DNA of 64,000 bases from Liquidambar formosana (lineage: Eukaryota > Streptophyta > Magnoliopsida > Saxifragales > Altingiaceae). The stretch covers positions 52,476,631-52,540,630 of the forward strand of contig CM077820.1 of NCBI GenBank assembly GCA_039720395.1, written 5' to 3'. Shown here one piece after another: positions 11,413-22,100 of this stretch. The notes below the pieces were generated by a model. That model saw only the letters and a list, made by a program, of their open reading frames with translations. It made no database searches and was not told the DNA's origin. Both the position numbers and the translations under genes were made by a program. Every line of letters begins with the position of its first letter. Position 1 is the stretch's first letter.

Positions 11413-11598
11413 GGATTGAGGGAAAACCCTCAATGGTTGGGATTAAAACCCTAGGGATTGATCCAAGGGCTCTTAGAGGTTCCCTTGGGGCTCAAGTAGG
11501 TCAAATAAGGCTGAAATTAGGGTTAAATGGCGGCTGGAGGCGTGCAAATCCGAGAAAATAGGGAAGGAGCCGCGTCAAAGCTCAAAAAAGGAAAGTGG

Positions 11599-11678
11599 CT
11601 CGGGTGACCACCTGGGGCTGGGCGGCTAGCAGCCTGGGCCCAGGCGGCTAGCCGCCCAGGCCTGGGTGGTCACCCGAG
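11599..11678. promoter_or_regulatory. GC-rich long palindrome P2 (3' LTR)
   Basis: This is an 80-nt near-perfect inverted repeat: outer CTCGGGTGACCACC / GGTGGTCACCCGAG, inner GGGCGGCTAG / CTAGCCGCCC. It is strongly GC-rich in an AT-rich LTR and lies upstream of the LTR TATA box. Confidence 0.85.
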
Positions 11679-12385
11679 GCCATGTCAGCTTCAGCCCATA
11701 TTTGACCCTTTCAGCTTCCAAATGTGTTTCAGGGCCCAAATCAACTCCGATTTTGACGAAACGAAAGCCAAAACGACCGTGTTTCGAAGGGGAATGTAAT
11801 TTGAGTCACTTGAGGGAAAGAAACCCTAGCCATGGCTGCATGGTTGGGCCCTACAAAGGTGGTTAACCGCTATGCCTCACCATCGCTTAGCTTAGGTATG
11901 CACATAGGGTCGCACCGAATGCTTTCCAATTCGAAATTCAACCTCCCTAAACACATTTGGGGATGAAATCAAGACCAATCAAGGTCAAATGAGTAGTCAT
12001 GGAGTGAAAATCATGAACCAATTCGAGCTAACCTGAAGTAGGTCTTTTAGCCAACCTGAGCCTTATTGAGCCATTCTAATCCCGAACCTTCAATTCATCG
12101 AATTGAACCCACAAATACCTCAAATACAACCATATGAACTCCAATTGGCAACTTGGAGATCATTTCAAGGTCAAATGGAAAGTTTGTGATCAAAAAGACA
12201 ATTATGCCCCTCAAATCACAAAAGTTTTTATTAACCCTCAAGATCAACTCCAAATCGAACCAAAATTCATACACACCATCCTTAGGACCCTAGAAACTCA
12301 ATGCAAAAGACTAGACTCAAAAAGGAAACAAAAAGACACATGCAATGACAAACCCTAGCTAAGGTGGCAAAAATGGGGTGTAACA

Positions 12386-12400
12386 GAAGCCCCTCATTGG
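12386..12400 (-). other. Polypurine tract region of the full-length element
   Basis: On the minus strand, CCAATGAGGGGCTTC abuts the TGTTACA start of the 3' LTR. The purine-rich core AATGAGGGG is at the position expected for the plus-strand primer. Confidence 0.6.
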
Positions 12401-13900
12401 TGAGCAAGTTTCACTTGCAAGCCAATGACCAAAAGAACAACCCATTTTTGCCCGGGGAATTGATTTCATCAAGACCCACTGGGGAAAAGAGGGTGAACAT
12501 ATCATTGAATTCTTCGAATTCATCATACACAAGCACAAAGGTACTCTTCATAAGTTCTATAGAACTCTTCTCATACTGTATACCAGTTTCACTGGGGGAC
12601 AAGATGAGGTATCCACAGCTTACATCGAACTTCGTTCGATGAAAGGTCTTCCAATTCTATGCCAGTGACAACTGGCGAATGGTACGAGGTAACATTATGC
12701 CATCAAGGCCATCCCAAAATATGAGAAAGATACATCCTTCTCATATTCAAACCGTCAAGGTTATTACTCAATTATCAAGGTAATCACATCCCATACTGCA
12801 CCAGTGACAACTGGTGAATAATACGGGGTAACGATAGCTTACATCGAACTTCGTTCGATGAAAGGTCTTCCCATACTATGCCAGTGACAACTGGTGAATA
12901 GTACGAGGTATCCATAGCTTACATCGAACTTCGTTCGATGAAAGGTCTTCCCATATTACACCAGTGACAACTGGTGAATAATATGAGGTAACACTATGCC
13001 ATCAAGGCTATCTCAAAATATGGGAAAGATACATCCTTCTCATATTCAAACCATCAAGGTTGTCATTCAGTTGTCAAGGTAAACACGAGAAAGATCACGT
13101 CCTTCTCTTGCTCGAGTCAATTAAGGTAAACACATACCACAGGAAGCCATCAAGGCTATCTCAAAACATGAGAAAGATACATCCTTCTCATATTCAAACC
13201 ATCAATGTTATCATTCAATTGTTAAGGTAGTCACATAGTACGAGGAAGGTCACAACCTCCAATCAGGGTAAACACATACCATTGGGAAAGATCGCATCTT
13301 TCAAGTTATCAAGGTAAACATGTGACATGAGAAAGATTGCATCCTTCTCATATCAAACTCTCAAGGTGAACACATAGCATGAGAAAGATCGCGTCCTTCT
13401 CATAACCAAACCATCAAGGTAAACACAAGTCATGGGGAAAGATTGCATCTTTCAAGTCATCAAGGTAAGCATGTAATCATGAGAAAGATTGCATCTTTCT
13501 CTCACTAAGTCATCAGGACAAAGGTAAGCTTCTACTTACCAACACTCAACAAATTCACCAAGTCATCTAACATGGAGACTATTCATGCCTCGACTCAAAC
13601 ACCAACTCATATAGGAGACACAATTATCTCATGAAAGCAATCATTCACATGCATATAGGGAAGGTATCTTTATCCCAAATGACAACAAATCATAGTGACA
13701 TTGGAGGGAATTCATCCCTAACGACCAAAACCATATGCATAGAAAGGGTTGTTCAACCCTACTAGCATGCCATGCCCACACAAGGGCTATCAATGCAATC
13801 TTTTTCAAATCATTTCATGTCAAACAATGTCAAGATATTCACTCATTTTTCAACTCAAAACAAGCTTGAGATTTCATCTCAAAGAGGGTTCAAAAGCGCG
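12401..13900. repeat. Repeat-rich 3' untranslated region with small hairpins
   Basis: No gene is seen here. Two dispersed or tandem modules dominate. One (about 12612-12990, at least four copies) contains the palindrome CATCGAACTTCGTTCGATG followed by TGCCAGTGACAACTGG. The other (about 12700-13500, many copies) is of the type ATGAGAAAGAT..ATCCTTCTCAT next to 'CATCAAGGT'. Each module can itself fold into a hairpin. Tandem repeats between pol and the 3' LTR are a known habit of Tat/Ogre elements. Confidence 0.8.
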
Positions 13901-13944
13901 AATAGGCGAGCAAAGGCCAAACAAGCGCAACGGAGCGAGCAAGG

Positions 13945-14024
13945 GAGGCTGACCACCTGGCTGCTGGTGGCTTGCCGCCCAAGCCTAGGCGGCTTGCCGC
14001 CCCATGCTGGGCGGTTACCCGAGG
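13945..14024. promoter_or_regulatory. GC-rich palindrome P5, upstream of the PMD gene
   Basis: This is a more decayed copy of the palindrome, with core GGCTTGCCGCC / GGCGGCTTGCC and outer GACCACC / GGTTACCCGAGG. It ends about 22 bp before a TATA-like TTTTTAAA at 14047 and about 300 bp before the first ATG of the PMD gene. Confidence 0.6.
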
Positions 14025-14320
14025 CTGGTGCTGCCCAGTTTGAGGGTTTTTAAACCCTTGACTCCCCATTTGTGCATTCAAGCCTCCAAGCTCGAAAATA
14101 GAGAGCTTCTCTCTCTAGAACTCACTCCATCCTTCTCCAAATTCTCACATACATATTCTCAATCAAAGTTTCACTTGCAATTCAAGTTGTGTGCATGAAA
14201 TAGCATCAAGAACAAGTCATTCAACAACAAAAACAAGCATCAATCATCAAGTTGCAAAATCAAATTCATCATCTTCCTTATCAAACCCATTTTTCTCACA
14301 TACAAGCTCAACCATCAACA

Positions 14321-16984
14321 ATGGCTTCTAGCAATGATTCCAACATCAAGTATCCATATTATGTGATCAAGAATACATACAAGGCACCAATCTATGATGC
14401 ATCCCAAGACAAGGTGTTGCTTGAACCTAAGAAGCATTTCTCCTACCTCCATTCCCAACATGAGGTTAGTTCTTCCCAACTTAACATGTTTATCTTGAAA
14501 TCTTGATTTCTATTGGATAAAATGCATTCCCATGATCTTCTTTTGATTGTTTCTATCATTGTTAAGCCAAGTTCATTGATTTGGCAAGGATTGAATGTGC
14601 AAAAAGCTTGTTTCCCAATGCTTGAGAAAAGATGCCCACCAAGTGTTTGATAAAATGCCAAAGAGACAAAAACATGTTCAATTCTTGAAAAATCAATTGG
14701 TTTGCATTGTAGAACCAAGTCATATGGTCTTGGCAAGGATTTGATATACAAAAATCTTTCATTTCAATGCTTGAAAACAAGTTACACACCAAGTGTTCGA
14801 TAAAATGCCCGAAAGGCAAAAACATGTTCAATCCTTACAAAATCAATGAATTTGAATACACAAAGTCATGGGCATTCATTTCTAATTCATTTCATGAATC
14901 AAAACCCATATTTTAAAACTTTTGGAAAACCACTTGAAATCAGTTATCAATGTATGCCCAATATCTCTATGTTTTCAATGCTAACTCAATACACAATCTT
15001 TTGACATAGCCCGACTTCCAAAGTCTCCGTACAAGGACATCAATAAAGGGGCTCATCTCATGGTGGAGATATATGGAACATGCCCAACCACGTGCTCGCA
15101 AGATAGTAAAGAAGGCGGGTTTTGGGCCTTTCCTAGATGCTCTATGGAACGAGCAATGGGATAGGCAAGCATTGTTTGCCTTGACAGAGCTATGGTGGGA
15201 CACCACCAACACTTTCCATTTTAGCTTCGGGGAGATGACCATGACTCCTAAGGATTTCACCATGATAACTGGGTTGAGCTTGAAAGGCAAGCGCTTGGAA
15301 TACTACGAACAAGCCAACATGGACCAGAACTACATAGTAGCTCTACTCGGGGTTGAAGCGGAACTAAGCCCAAAAGGTGTGCGCCGTACTTGGCTCTACA
15401 ACACCTTTGCCACTGAAGAAGAGAGTGAGGGGACGGATCCCAAATACATTGTGAGAGCTTTCTTGCTCTACATGATTTCATGCACCTTCTTTGCGGGCAC
15501 CAATGACATGGCTCGACTTGAGTTGCTAGCTAGCATGGAAGATGTGAACAAAATTGGGAGATACAATTGGGGTGGAGCTGCTTTCGCAAACATGTATCGC
15601 TCCATGACTGACATGTCCCGAGGAGTTGCAAAGAACTTTGGGGGACTTCCTTTCGTTTGGGAGGTAACAAAGAACATTCAATTCTCTATTATTTCCCGAA
15701 ACTTAACACATACATGATTTCTTCTATATTTTTTTTGGTTTTCCTCAGATATGGTACTACGAGTACCTGAACATGTGTCGCCCAACTCTTGCTAGTGATG
15801 CCATGTCATGGCCCATCCTTCAGAATTATGCTCCATCTTGCTTGGCTACAAGAGCCTCCAATCGACACGATTATGCCCATGCAAGGGCATATCTTGCCAG
15901 CTTGACTGCTGATATGGTAAAATCTTTCTCTCACTTTATCTTTTTTATCTTTCTTTTTTCATTTCTCATTTCAAACTCAACAGGTGGAATGGGATCCATG
16001 GAGGCTGTGGGAGCATAGGCTTCCCGAGAAGTACTCCTCTTGTTTGGAGTTGACAAGCAAAAGGGTCCTTTTTGAAGGTCCCACAAGTAGATGCTGGTAT
16101 CTTGGGGAACGAGTCCTGAGACAAGTCCATGGAAATATGAATGCAGCTGTGACACCTTCCATGCCACCAGAGAACATGAGGCATACTAGCCACCTAGTGG
16201 GAGGTGAACTAGAAGAAGCTCTGAGGGGTTGGGATGCTGAGGGATTCACCTCTCCTCGCATAGAATACACTGCCTTTTGCCGACAATATCTAATGAACCC
16301 TAGGGTCACTGGTCTCCCACCTCAAGGGGTGAGCTCCCCACACTCTTAAACTCTTTTTTAAGATTATAAGAAAGACTCCATTTGACAAGTATTTGAATTT
16401 CAGGGCCGACGGGCAAGGGGACACAGCTCCACAGTTGGATCTGCCACTGGGATGACTTACAATGACGAGGATGAGGACCTTGAAGGAAATCAACCTCTAC
16501 CCCTCCCACAACTAAATTGGTATGTGAACTTGTGTAGTGGGACAAAATTTGTGAAGACTGACATTACCCATCCACCATTCGATGAATATCCCAAGATCGA
16601 TCCATATTATGAGAATGTGAGTTCTAAACTCTTATCTTCTTGAAATTGGATTCTTTCATTATTGTTAACCATGTTTATACTTTCCTAGGTTCCACGGGAG
16701 TATGCCCAGGAATGCATTGAACTCAATGAAGGATTGAGGAGGGATCTTGTGCGAATGAGTTTAGAGAACTCAGTTCTAGAAGCACACCTGAATCCCCAAG
16801 TGAGTGATCATCTTATTAGCTTTCAACTAGGATTGGCACCATTACCCTCCTAACTCATTATCTTTGTTTGCAACAGGCATCATCGTCTAATCCACCACAG
16901 GATATGCCCCCTTCTAGAGCACCTCGCTCAGGGCATGATGGAGCTGGGCCAAGTCGAAAGAGAAGGCCCACGGGAAATCATTGA
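14321..16984 (+). CDS. Plant mobile domain (PMD) protein, seven exons, antisense inside the retrotransposon
   Basis: Exons I can join by splice sites: 14321-14464, 15010-15663, 15749-15916, 15984-16328, 16404-16616, 16689-16799, 16877-16984. All introns are GT..AG and all are phase 0, giving 580 residues with no stop. The start ATG sits in AACAATGGC, a good plant context. Exon 2 holds the PMD core (FGPFLDALW, ALTELWWDTTNTFHFSFGEM, MTPKDFTMITGL), and exons 3-4 hold SWPILQNYAP and VEWDPWRLWE. The C-terminus has a basic SRKRRP that could serve as a nuclear signal. PMD proteins (MAIN/MAIL1 type) are nuclear and linked to silencing, and PMD copies are also known inside plant transposons. Introns survive because the gene is antisense to the element transcript. 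The exact role of this copy is unknown; membership in the PMD family is inferred from motifs. Confidence 0.85.
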
Positions 16985-17237
16985 GTTTCACTCACCTCTT
17001 GTTAGGAATGTTTGGAATCTTTCTATCTATCTTGTTATGTATTAATTAGGAATCTCAATTCCCAACCTTGAACCTTTATTATGGATACTTGATGAATCTA
17101 TGTTGAACTTTATTGCAATGATATGATCTTGTATTGAGTGAAAAATGGGCTTAAATCAAGCACAAAAAAGTCAAAACATCACAAAAGGGCCAAACGAAGG
17201 CATAACAAGGCAAAAATGGGCGAAACAAGATGGCGGC
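16985..17237. other. Spacer between the two antisense genes
   Basis: AT-rich sequence without a frame; it should hold the PMD 3' UTR and the distal promoter of the next gene. The end is marked by palindrome P4. Confidence 0.5.
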
Positions 17238-17317
17238 CTCGGGTGACCACCTGGGGCTGGGCGGCTAGCCGCCTGGGCCCAGGCGGCTAGCTGCCCAGGC
17301 CTGGGTGGTCACCCGAG
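17238..17317. promoter_or_regulatory. GC-rich long palindrome P4, upstream of the DUF7745-like gene
   Basis: This 80-nt copy is almost identical to the LTR copies P2 and P3 (outer CTCGGGTGACCACC / GGTGGTCACCCGAG, centre GCCTGGGCCCAGGC). It lies ~86 bp upstream of CCTATAAAAG and ~145 bp upstream of the ATG at 17461. Confidence 0.85.
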
Positions 17318-17402
17318 CCCGAAGCGGTGTTTCGCCTGATTTTAGGAAACTTCCTATTTTGACGGGATTCCACCTTCCAAAACACGGATTTCTGAATTTT
17401 TT

Positions 17403-17412
17403 CCTATAAAAG
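17403..17412 (+). promoter_or_regulatory. TATA box of the DUF7745-like gene
   Basis: CCTATAAAAG on the plus strand is 49 bp before the ATG at 17461, leaving room for a start site and a ~20-nt leader. Together with palindrome P4 it forms a compact promoter for antisense transcription. Confidence 0.6.
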
Positions 17413-17460
17413 CACATCCAAGGGGTCTCAAACCCTACTAACATTCATTGAGAGAAAGTT

Positions 17461-18747
17461 ATGGAAGCCCTAGACAAGCTCTTGAGTGATTTTCTGAAGG
17501 TTATGAGTGCGGAGGCAAGGAAGGAGTTCAAGCGCTACTGCTTGGATCCGTTGTTTTCTTTGATGCATGTGAAGCTTGAAACCATTCTTCTTACTGCTGC
17601 TACATATTTTTGGGATCCCCAACTTCATGTGTTCCGTTTCAACTACGAAGAGCTATGCCCAACAATGGAAGAATTTTGTGCTTTGTATGGAGTTTCACCT
17701 GTAGGACCTTTCATCCTCCCTACTCCACGCTCAAGTTACTTGATTTCCTTTTCCAACTTCCTTGGGATTTCTCAACAAGAGGCCTCCATATTTGTGAAGG
17801 ATCATAAGGTGAATCTCATGGAAATAGCAACTTCCTTCTTGGCTCATGATAGCAAAGGTACCTTGGATTTCAACCTTCCTACTCAACATGTTCTTGCTTT
17901 CTGCTTGGTTGGTCGCTTCCTTATCTCCACGGGGACTCTCTATGTCCCTATTCAAATTTGTGAACTGATCCCTTTTCTTCTTGAACATAACAACCTGATT
18001 CCCATGGTGCTAGCTGAAACCCTCAATAGTTTAGACAAAGTTCATAATAACCCACAAGCCCCATTAGGAGGGAGCCCCATTCTACTGCAGATGTGGCTTC
18101 TTGAAAGGCTTAATTTCTTATCTCTTGCCGCCATTAATCCATACAAACCCCAACATTATTGTTGCTGTCGAGTTGAACTTCCTGGTCAATTTTCTTTGAA
18201 GGAATGGTTGGGCTACTTCCAAACTCTCTCATGGCGAAACATCAAGTGGTTTGTCTCCATATGGGAATGCAAGGAACAAATTCTTCTCCGAACTTCTGGG
18301 TGTGCTATGGTCAAACTCATAGGGTTGAGGTCAACTTCATTCTATTGGACTTCAAGAATCCTTCGTCAAATGGGTGCCATGCAAACCATACCTACTTCTG
18401 TGGTATTTGATCATTCTGTTGAGCCTGTGGGCCCTATAATGGTTAAGTGGGCCAAGACTAGATGGACTGACCAACTGAAACTGACTCGAGTTGAGAACAC
18501 TGATGGGCCTTATGTCATGAGCCCTGAATACAAGATATGGTTGAAGAATAGCTTGGGTGAAATAGAAACCATACGCAGGGAGAGGATTTATGACCTCATC
18601 AAGGACACAGGACTTGGATTTTGCAGGGAAGACATTCTGGAAGCAGTGGAAGCAGCACATGCTCATGACTTGCGAAAGAAGCGAAGACTTGAAAGAAAAG
18701 AGAAAAAAGCAAACCAAGAAATTCTGAAGAAAATCAAAAGGACTTGA
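17461..18747 (+). CDS. DUF7745/PMD-related protein, intronless, antisense in the retrotransposon
   Basis: This is an intact 428-residue frame. The N-terminal part has the pattern FWDPQLHVFRFNYEELCPTM followed by EEFCALYGV (residues ~50-80), which recalls DUF7745-type proteins found in antisense of plant Gypsy elements and distantly the PMD fold. The middle is rich in aromatic and leucine residues (LLQMWLLERL, ISIW-like segments). The C-terminus (~395-428) is a basic, probably helical tail with KKRRLERKEKK, a possible nuclear signal. It has its own promoter (P4 and TATA at 17403) and converges with pol, whose stop is 361 bp away. The function is unknown. The family name is my best match from memory and needs a profile search. 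Confidence 0.7.
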   Translation: MEALDKLLSDFLKVMSAEARKEFKRYCLDPLFSLMHVKLETILLTAATYFWDPQLHVFRFNYEELCPTMEEFCALYGVSPVGPFILPTPRSSYLISFSNFLGISQQEASIFVKDHKVNLMEIATSFLAHDSKGTLDFNLPTQHVLAFCLVGRFLISTGTLYVPIQICELIPFLLEHNNLIPMVLAETLNSLDKVHNNPQAPLGGSPILLQMWLLERLNFLSLAAINPYKPQHYCCCRVELPGQFSLKEWLGYFQTLSWRNIKWFVSIWECKEQILLRTSGCAMVKLIGLRSTSFYWTSRILRQMGAMQTIPTSVVFDHSVEPVGPIMVKWAKTRWTDQLKLTRVENTDGPYVMSPEYKIWLKNSLGEIETIRRERIYDLIKDTGLGFCREDILEAVEAAHAHDLRKKRRLERKEKKANQEILKKIKRT

Positions 18748-19107
18748 AGACTTTAGAAATAGGATATCTATGGCATGTCAATAGTTCTTTATCTAACACC
18801 AATAAATTGCTATGTCAATCAATTAGTTCTAAATGAATTGCCAATAATAATTTAATTTTGAGATTTGTTGTTGTGGTGTTGTTTGGACCGCACCCAAGGT
18901 AACTTTATGGGCTGCCTACGTATCCCCATCCTTTTTTCAATTTTTTTCATTTTTTTTTTCATTTTTCTTCATTTTTCTTCATTTTTCTCTTTTTTCATTT
19001 TTTTTTTTTTTTTTTTTTTTTTTTAGGAATGGGGAATCAGGCCCTCGTAGTTCAAATGCCTTAACTTTTGCCTAGGCCGCCCTTATGGGTTTTCAACCTA
19101 GCAGGCC
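18748..19107. other. Convergent post-pol region with split hairpin and T/A tract
   Basis: Between the ends of the antisense gene and pol lie a long T-rich tract (about 18930-19024) and the two arms of the recurrent hairpin. On the minus strand these read GAACTACG..TGATTCCCC and GGGGATACGTAGGCAGCC (18914-19050). The A tract on the minus strand sits exactly in the loop. 'CTAGGTTGAAAACCC' and 'CCTAGGCAAAAGTTAA' follow the pol stop, as in the remnant at 3004-3045. Confidence 0.6.
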
Positions 19108-22100
19108 TTACACATAATACTTCTTCAATTGATCCAAATTGGTAGGGCGAGCGAACTCAATTCCATCCAAATCCATGAGGCGAACAGCCCCTGCTGGTAA
19201 TATCTCCTTGATAACATACAGGCCACCCCAATTTGGCTTGAACTTCCCTCGTGGATCAAAAATTGGAGCTCTGATTTCTTTCAACACCAAATCCCCTGTC
19301 TTCAAACCTCGGTCTCTGACATGCTTGTTGAATGCTCTCGCAACCCTTCGCTGATATCCCTGCACATGATACAAGGCCCTCAATCGCCTTTCATCGAGCA
19401 ATACCAGCTCATCATAACGGTTCTTAACCCAATCTGCTTCTGCTATCTGACTTTCCACAGCAACCCGTAATGACGGTACCTCCAACTCAATAGGCAAAAC
19501 AGCCTCCATCCCATACACCAAGGAATAAGGGGTAGCCCCTGTTGACGATCTCACAGATGTTCTATAGCCCCACAAGGCTAATGGCAACTTCTCATGCCAA
19601 TCAGTGTAAGTGTCAGCTGTTTTCTGTAATATCTTCTTAACATTCTTGTTGGCGGCCTCCACTGCTCCATTAGTCTGCGGGCGATAAGGGGAGGATAAAT
19701 GGTGCACTATGTTGTATTTCTGCAAAAGCTCCTTGGTTTCTTTCTGAAAGTGCTGACCATTGTCTGAAATGATCTCATGGGGTACCCCATACCTGTAGAT
19801 GATGTTGAGCTGTATGAACTGTGCTACCTTCTTGGCATTCAGGGTCTTGAAGGATGCTGCCTCTACCCACTTAGTGAAGTAATCAATAGCTACCAAGATG
19901 TACTCATGCCCATTGGAGGCTTTCGGCTTAATCTGCCCAATTATATCTATTCCCCACACTGCAAACGGCCAAGGTGACGACATACTTGTCAAAGGCATGG
20001 AAGGTAAGTGTTGTCCATTAGCAAAGACCTGACATTTGTGACACTTCTTAACATGTGCATGGCAATCTCTCTCCATTGTAGACCAATAGTAACCCAACCT
20101 CATGATCTTCTTAGCTAGCATATAACCATTCATGTGCGGTGCTCCAACTCCTTCATGGATTTCACTAACAAGACGTTCGGCTTCTTCCTCAGTGACACAC
20201 AACAGATGGACCCCATCGTATGACCTTCGGTATAGCTTTCCTCCACACAAAACATAGTGACTTACTAGTCTCCTCAGTGTTCTCCTATCAACGCGGGTTG
20301 CTCCTTCAGGATACTCCCTTTCCTCAATGAATTTCATGATGTCATAGTACCAAGGATGGCCATCTTTCACTTCTCCTTCTCGAATAGAGCAGCAATACAC
20401 AGGTTTTTCTCTACATTCTATCACCAACGGTTTTACATTCCCACCATCCGGGATTTCCACCATGGAAGCTAGAGTTGCCAAAGCATCGGCGAACTGATTC
20501 TTATTTCTTGACAAATAATTGAACTCTATTTCCACAAATTCTTTAGTCAAGGCTTCTAAGTAGGCATGATACGGTAACAGCTTCTCATCACGAGTCTTCC
20601 ACTCTCCCTTTATCTGGCAGATAATCAGTGCTGAATCTCCGAAAACCTCTAACTCTTTGATCCCCAATTCTAGTGCAGCTTCCAACGCGAGGATGCAGGC
20701 TTCATACTCAGCAATGTTGTTGGTTGCTTCAAACCCTAGCTTAACTGCCAAGGGTGTAAATGCTTCTTCAGGTGAAACCAATAGGACTCCTATCCCATAC
20801 CCTCTCTTATTTGCAGCTCCATCAAAGTATACTTTCCAACTCTTCCTTCCAATCTCCAGGACATCCTCATCGGGGAATTGATCATTAAATTGTTCTGATG
20901 ACGCCACAGGGCAGTTAGCCAAGTAATCTGCAATGACACTTCCTTTTACTGACTTCTGTGTTACATACTTTATGTCGAATTCATTGAGAAGAATCGACCA
21001 TCGGGCAGTTCTGTAGGACAAGACCGGCCTTTCTATCAGGTACTTCAGTGGGTCCATTCGGCTTATCAAGAAAACCTCATACGACATCATGTAGTGACGT
21101 AGTTTCTGAGTTGCCCATACCAAAGCCACACAAGCCTTCTCTATGGCGTTGTACTTCACCTCATAATCTGTCATCTTCTTGCTTAGATAGTAAATGGCAT
21201 TCTCCTTTTTTGACCCCTCAAGGTACTGAGCTAGCATAGCTCCCGCCGCGGTTTCAGTGACCGTCAAGGATAACAATAACGGTTCACCTTGTCGCGGGGG
21301 AACTAGAATTGGTGGATTACTCAAATACCTTTTAATAGTCTCAAAGGCTTCTTGACATTCTTCATTCCATACCTTCGGCACACCCTTCTTAAGCAACTTG
21401 AAAATCGGTTCACACACCATGGTCAAATTAGCAATGAACCTGCTTATGTACTGAATTCTCCCCAAGAACCCTCGAATCTGCTTCTCTGTGCTAGGCGGCT
21501 CCATCTCTACAATGGCCTTGATTTTTCCCGGATCGACCTCGATTCCCCTCTGAGTAATCATAAATCCTAATAGCTTGCCTGCAGTGACACCAAAAGCGCA
21601 TTTCTGAGGATTCAACCGCAAGTTGTACTTCTTTGCTCGCTCCAGGAACCTTTCCAGTGCCATGAAGTGTCCTTCTCGATCCACGGACTTCACGATCATG
21701 TCGTCCACATATACTTCCACCTCCTTATGGATCATGTCGTGCAGCAATGTTGTAGCAGCTCTCTGATAGGTAGCCCCGGCATTTCTCAAACCGAACGGCA
21801 TCACTTTGTAACAATATGTTCCCCACTGTGTGATAAAGGCCGTTTTCTCCATATCTTGCGGCGCCATCTTTATCTGATTGTATTCGGAAAACCCATCCAT
21901 GAAAGAGAGGAGCGCATGTCCTACAGTACTATCTACCAATACATCAATGTGGGGCAAAGGGAAATCATCCTTAGGGCTTGCTGCATTAAGATCTCGAAAA
22001 TCCACACACATCCTCACTTTTCCATCCTTTTTAGGCACGGGAACTATATTAGATAACCACTCGGGATACTCCACAACCTGTAGGAACCCCGCATCGAGTT

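Larger units (their letters stand above)
9282..12385 (-). mobile_element. 3' LTR of the full-length element (3104 bp)
   Basis: On the minus strand it runs from TGTTACACCCC (12385) to GGGGTCCACA (9282). It contains palindrome P2, a TATA box at 11404-11412, AAACCCTA-type motifs, the CTACGT hairpin (9744-9786) and the covarying stem (9494-9537). The terminal dinucleotides are TG..CA. Confidence 0.95.
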
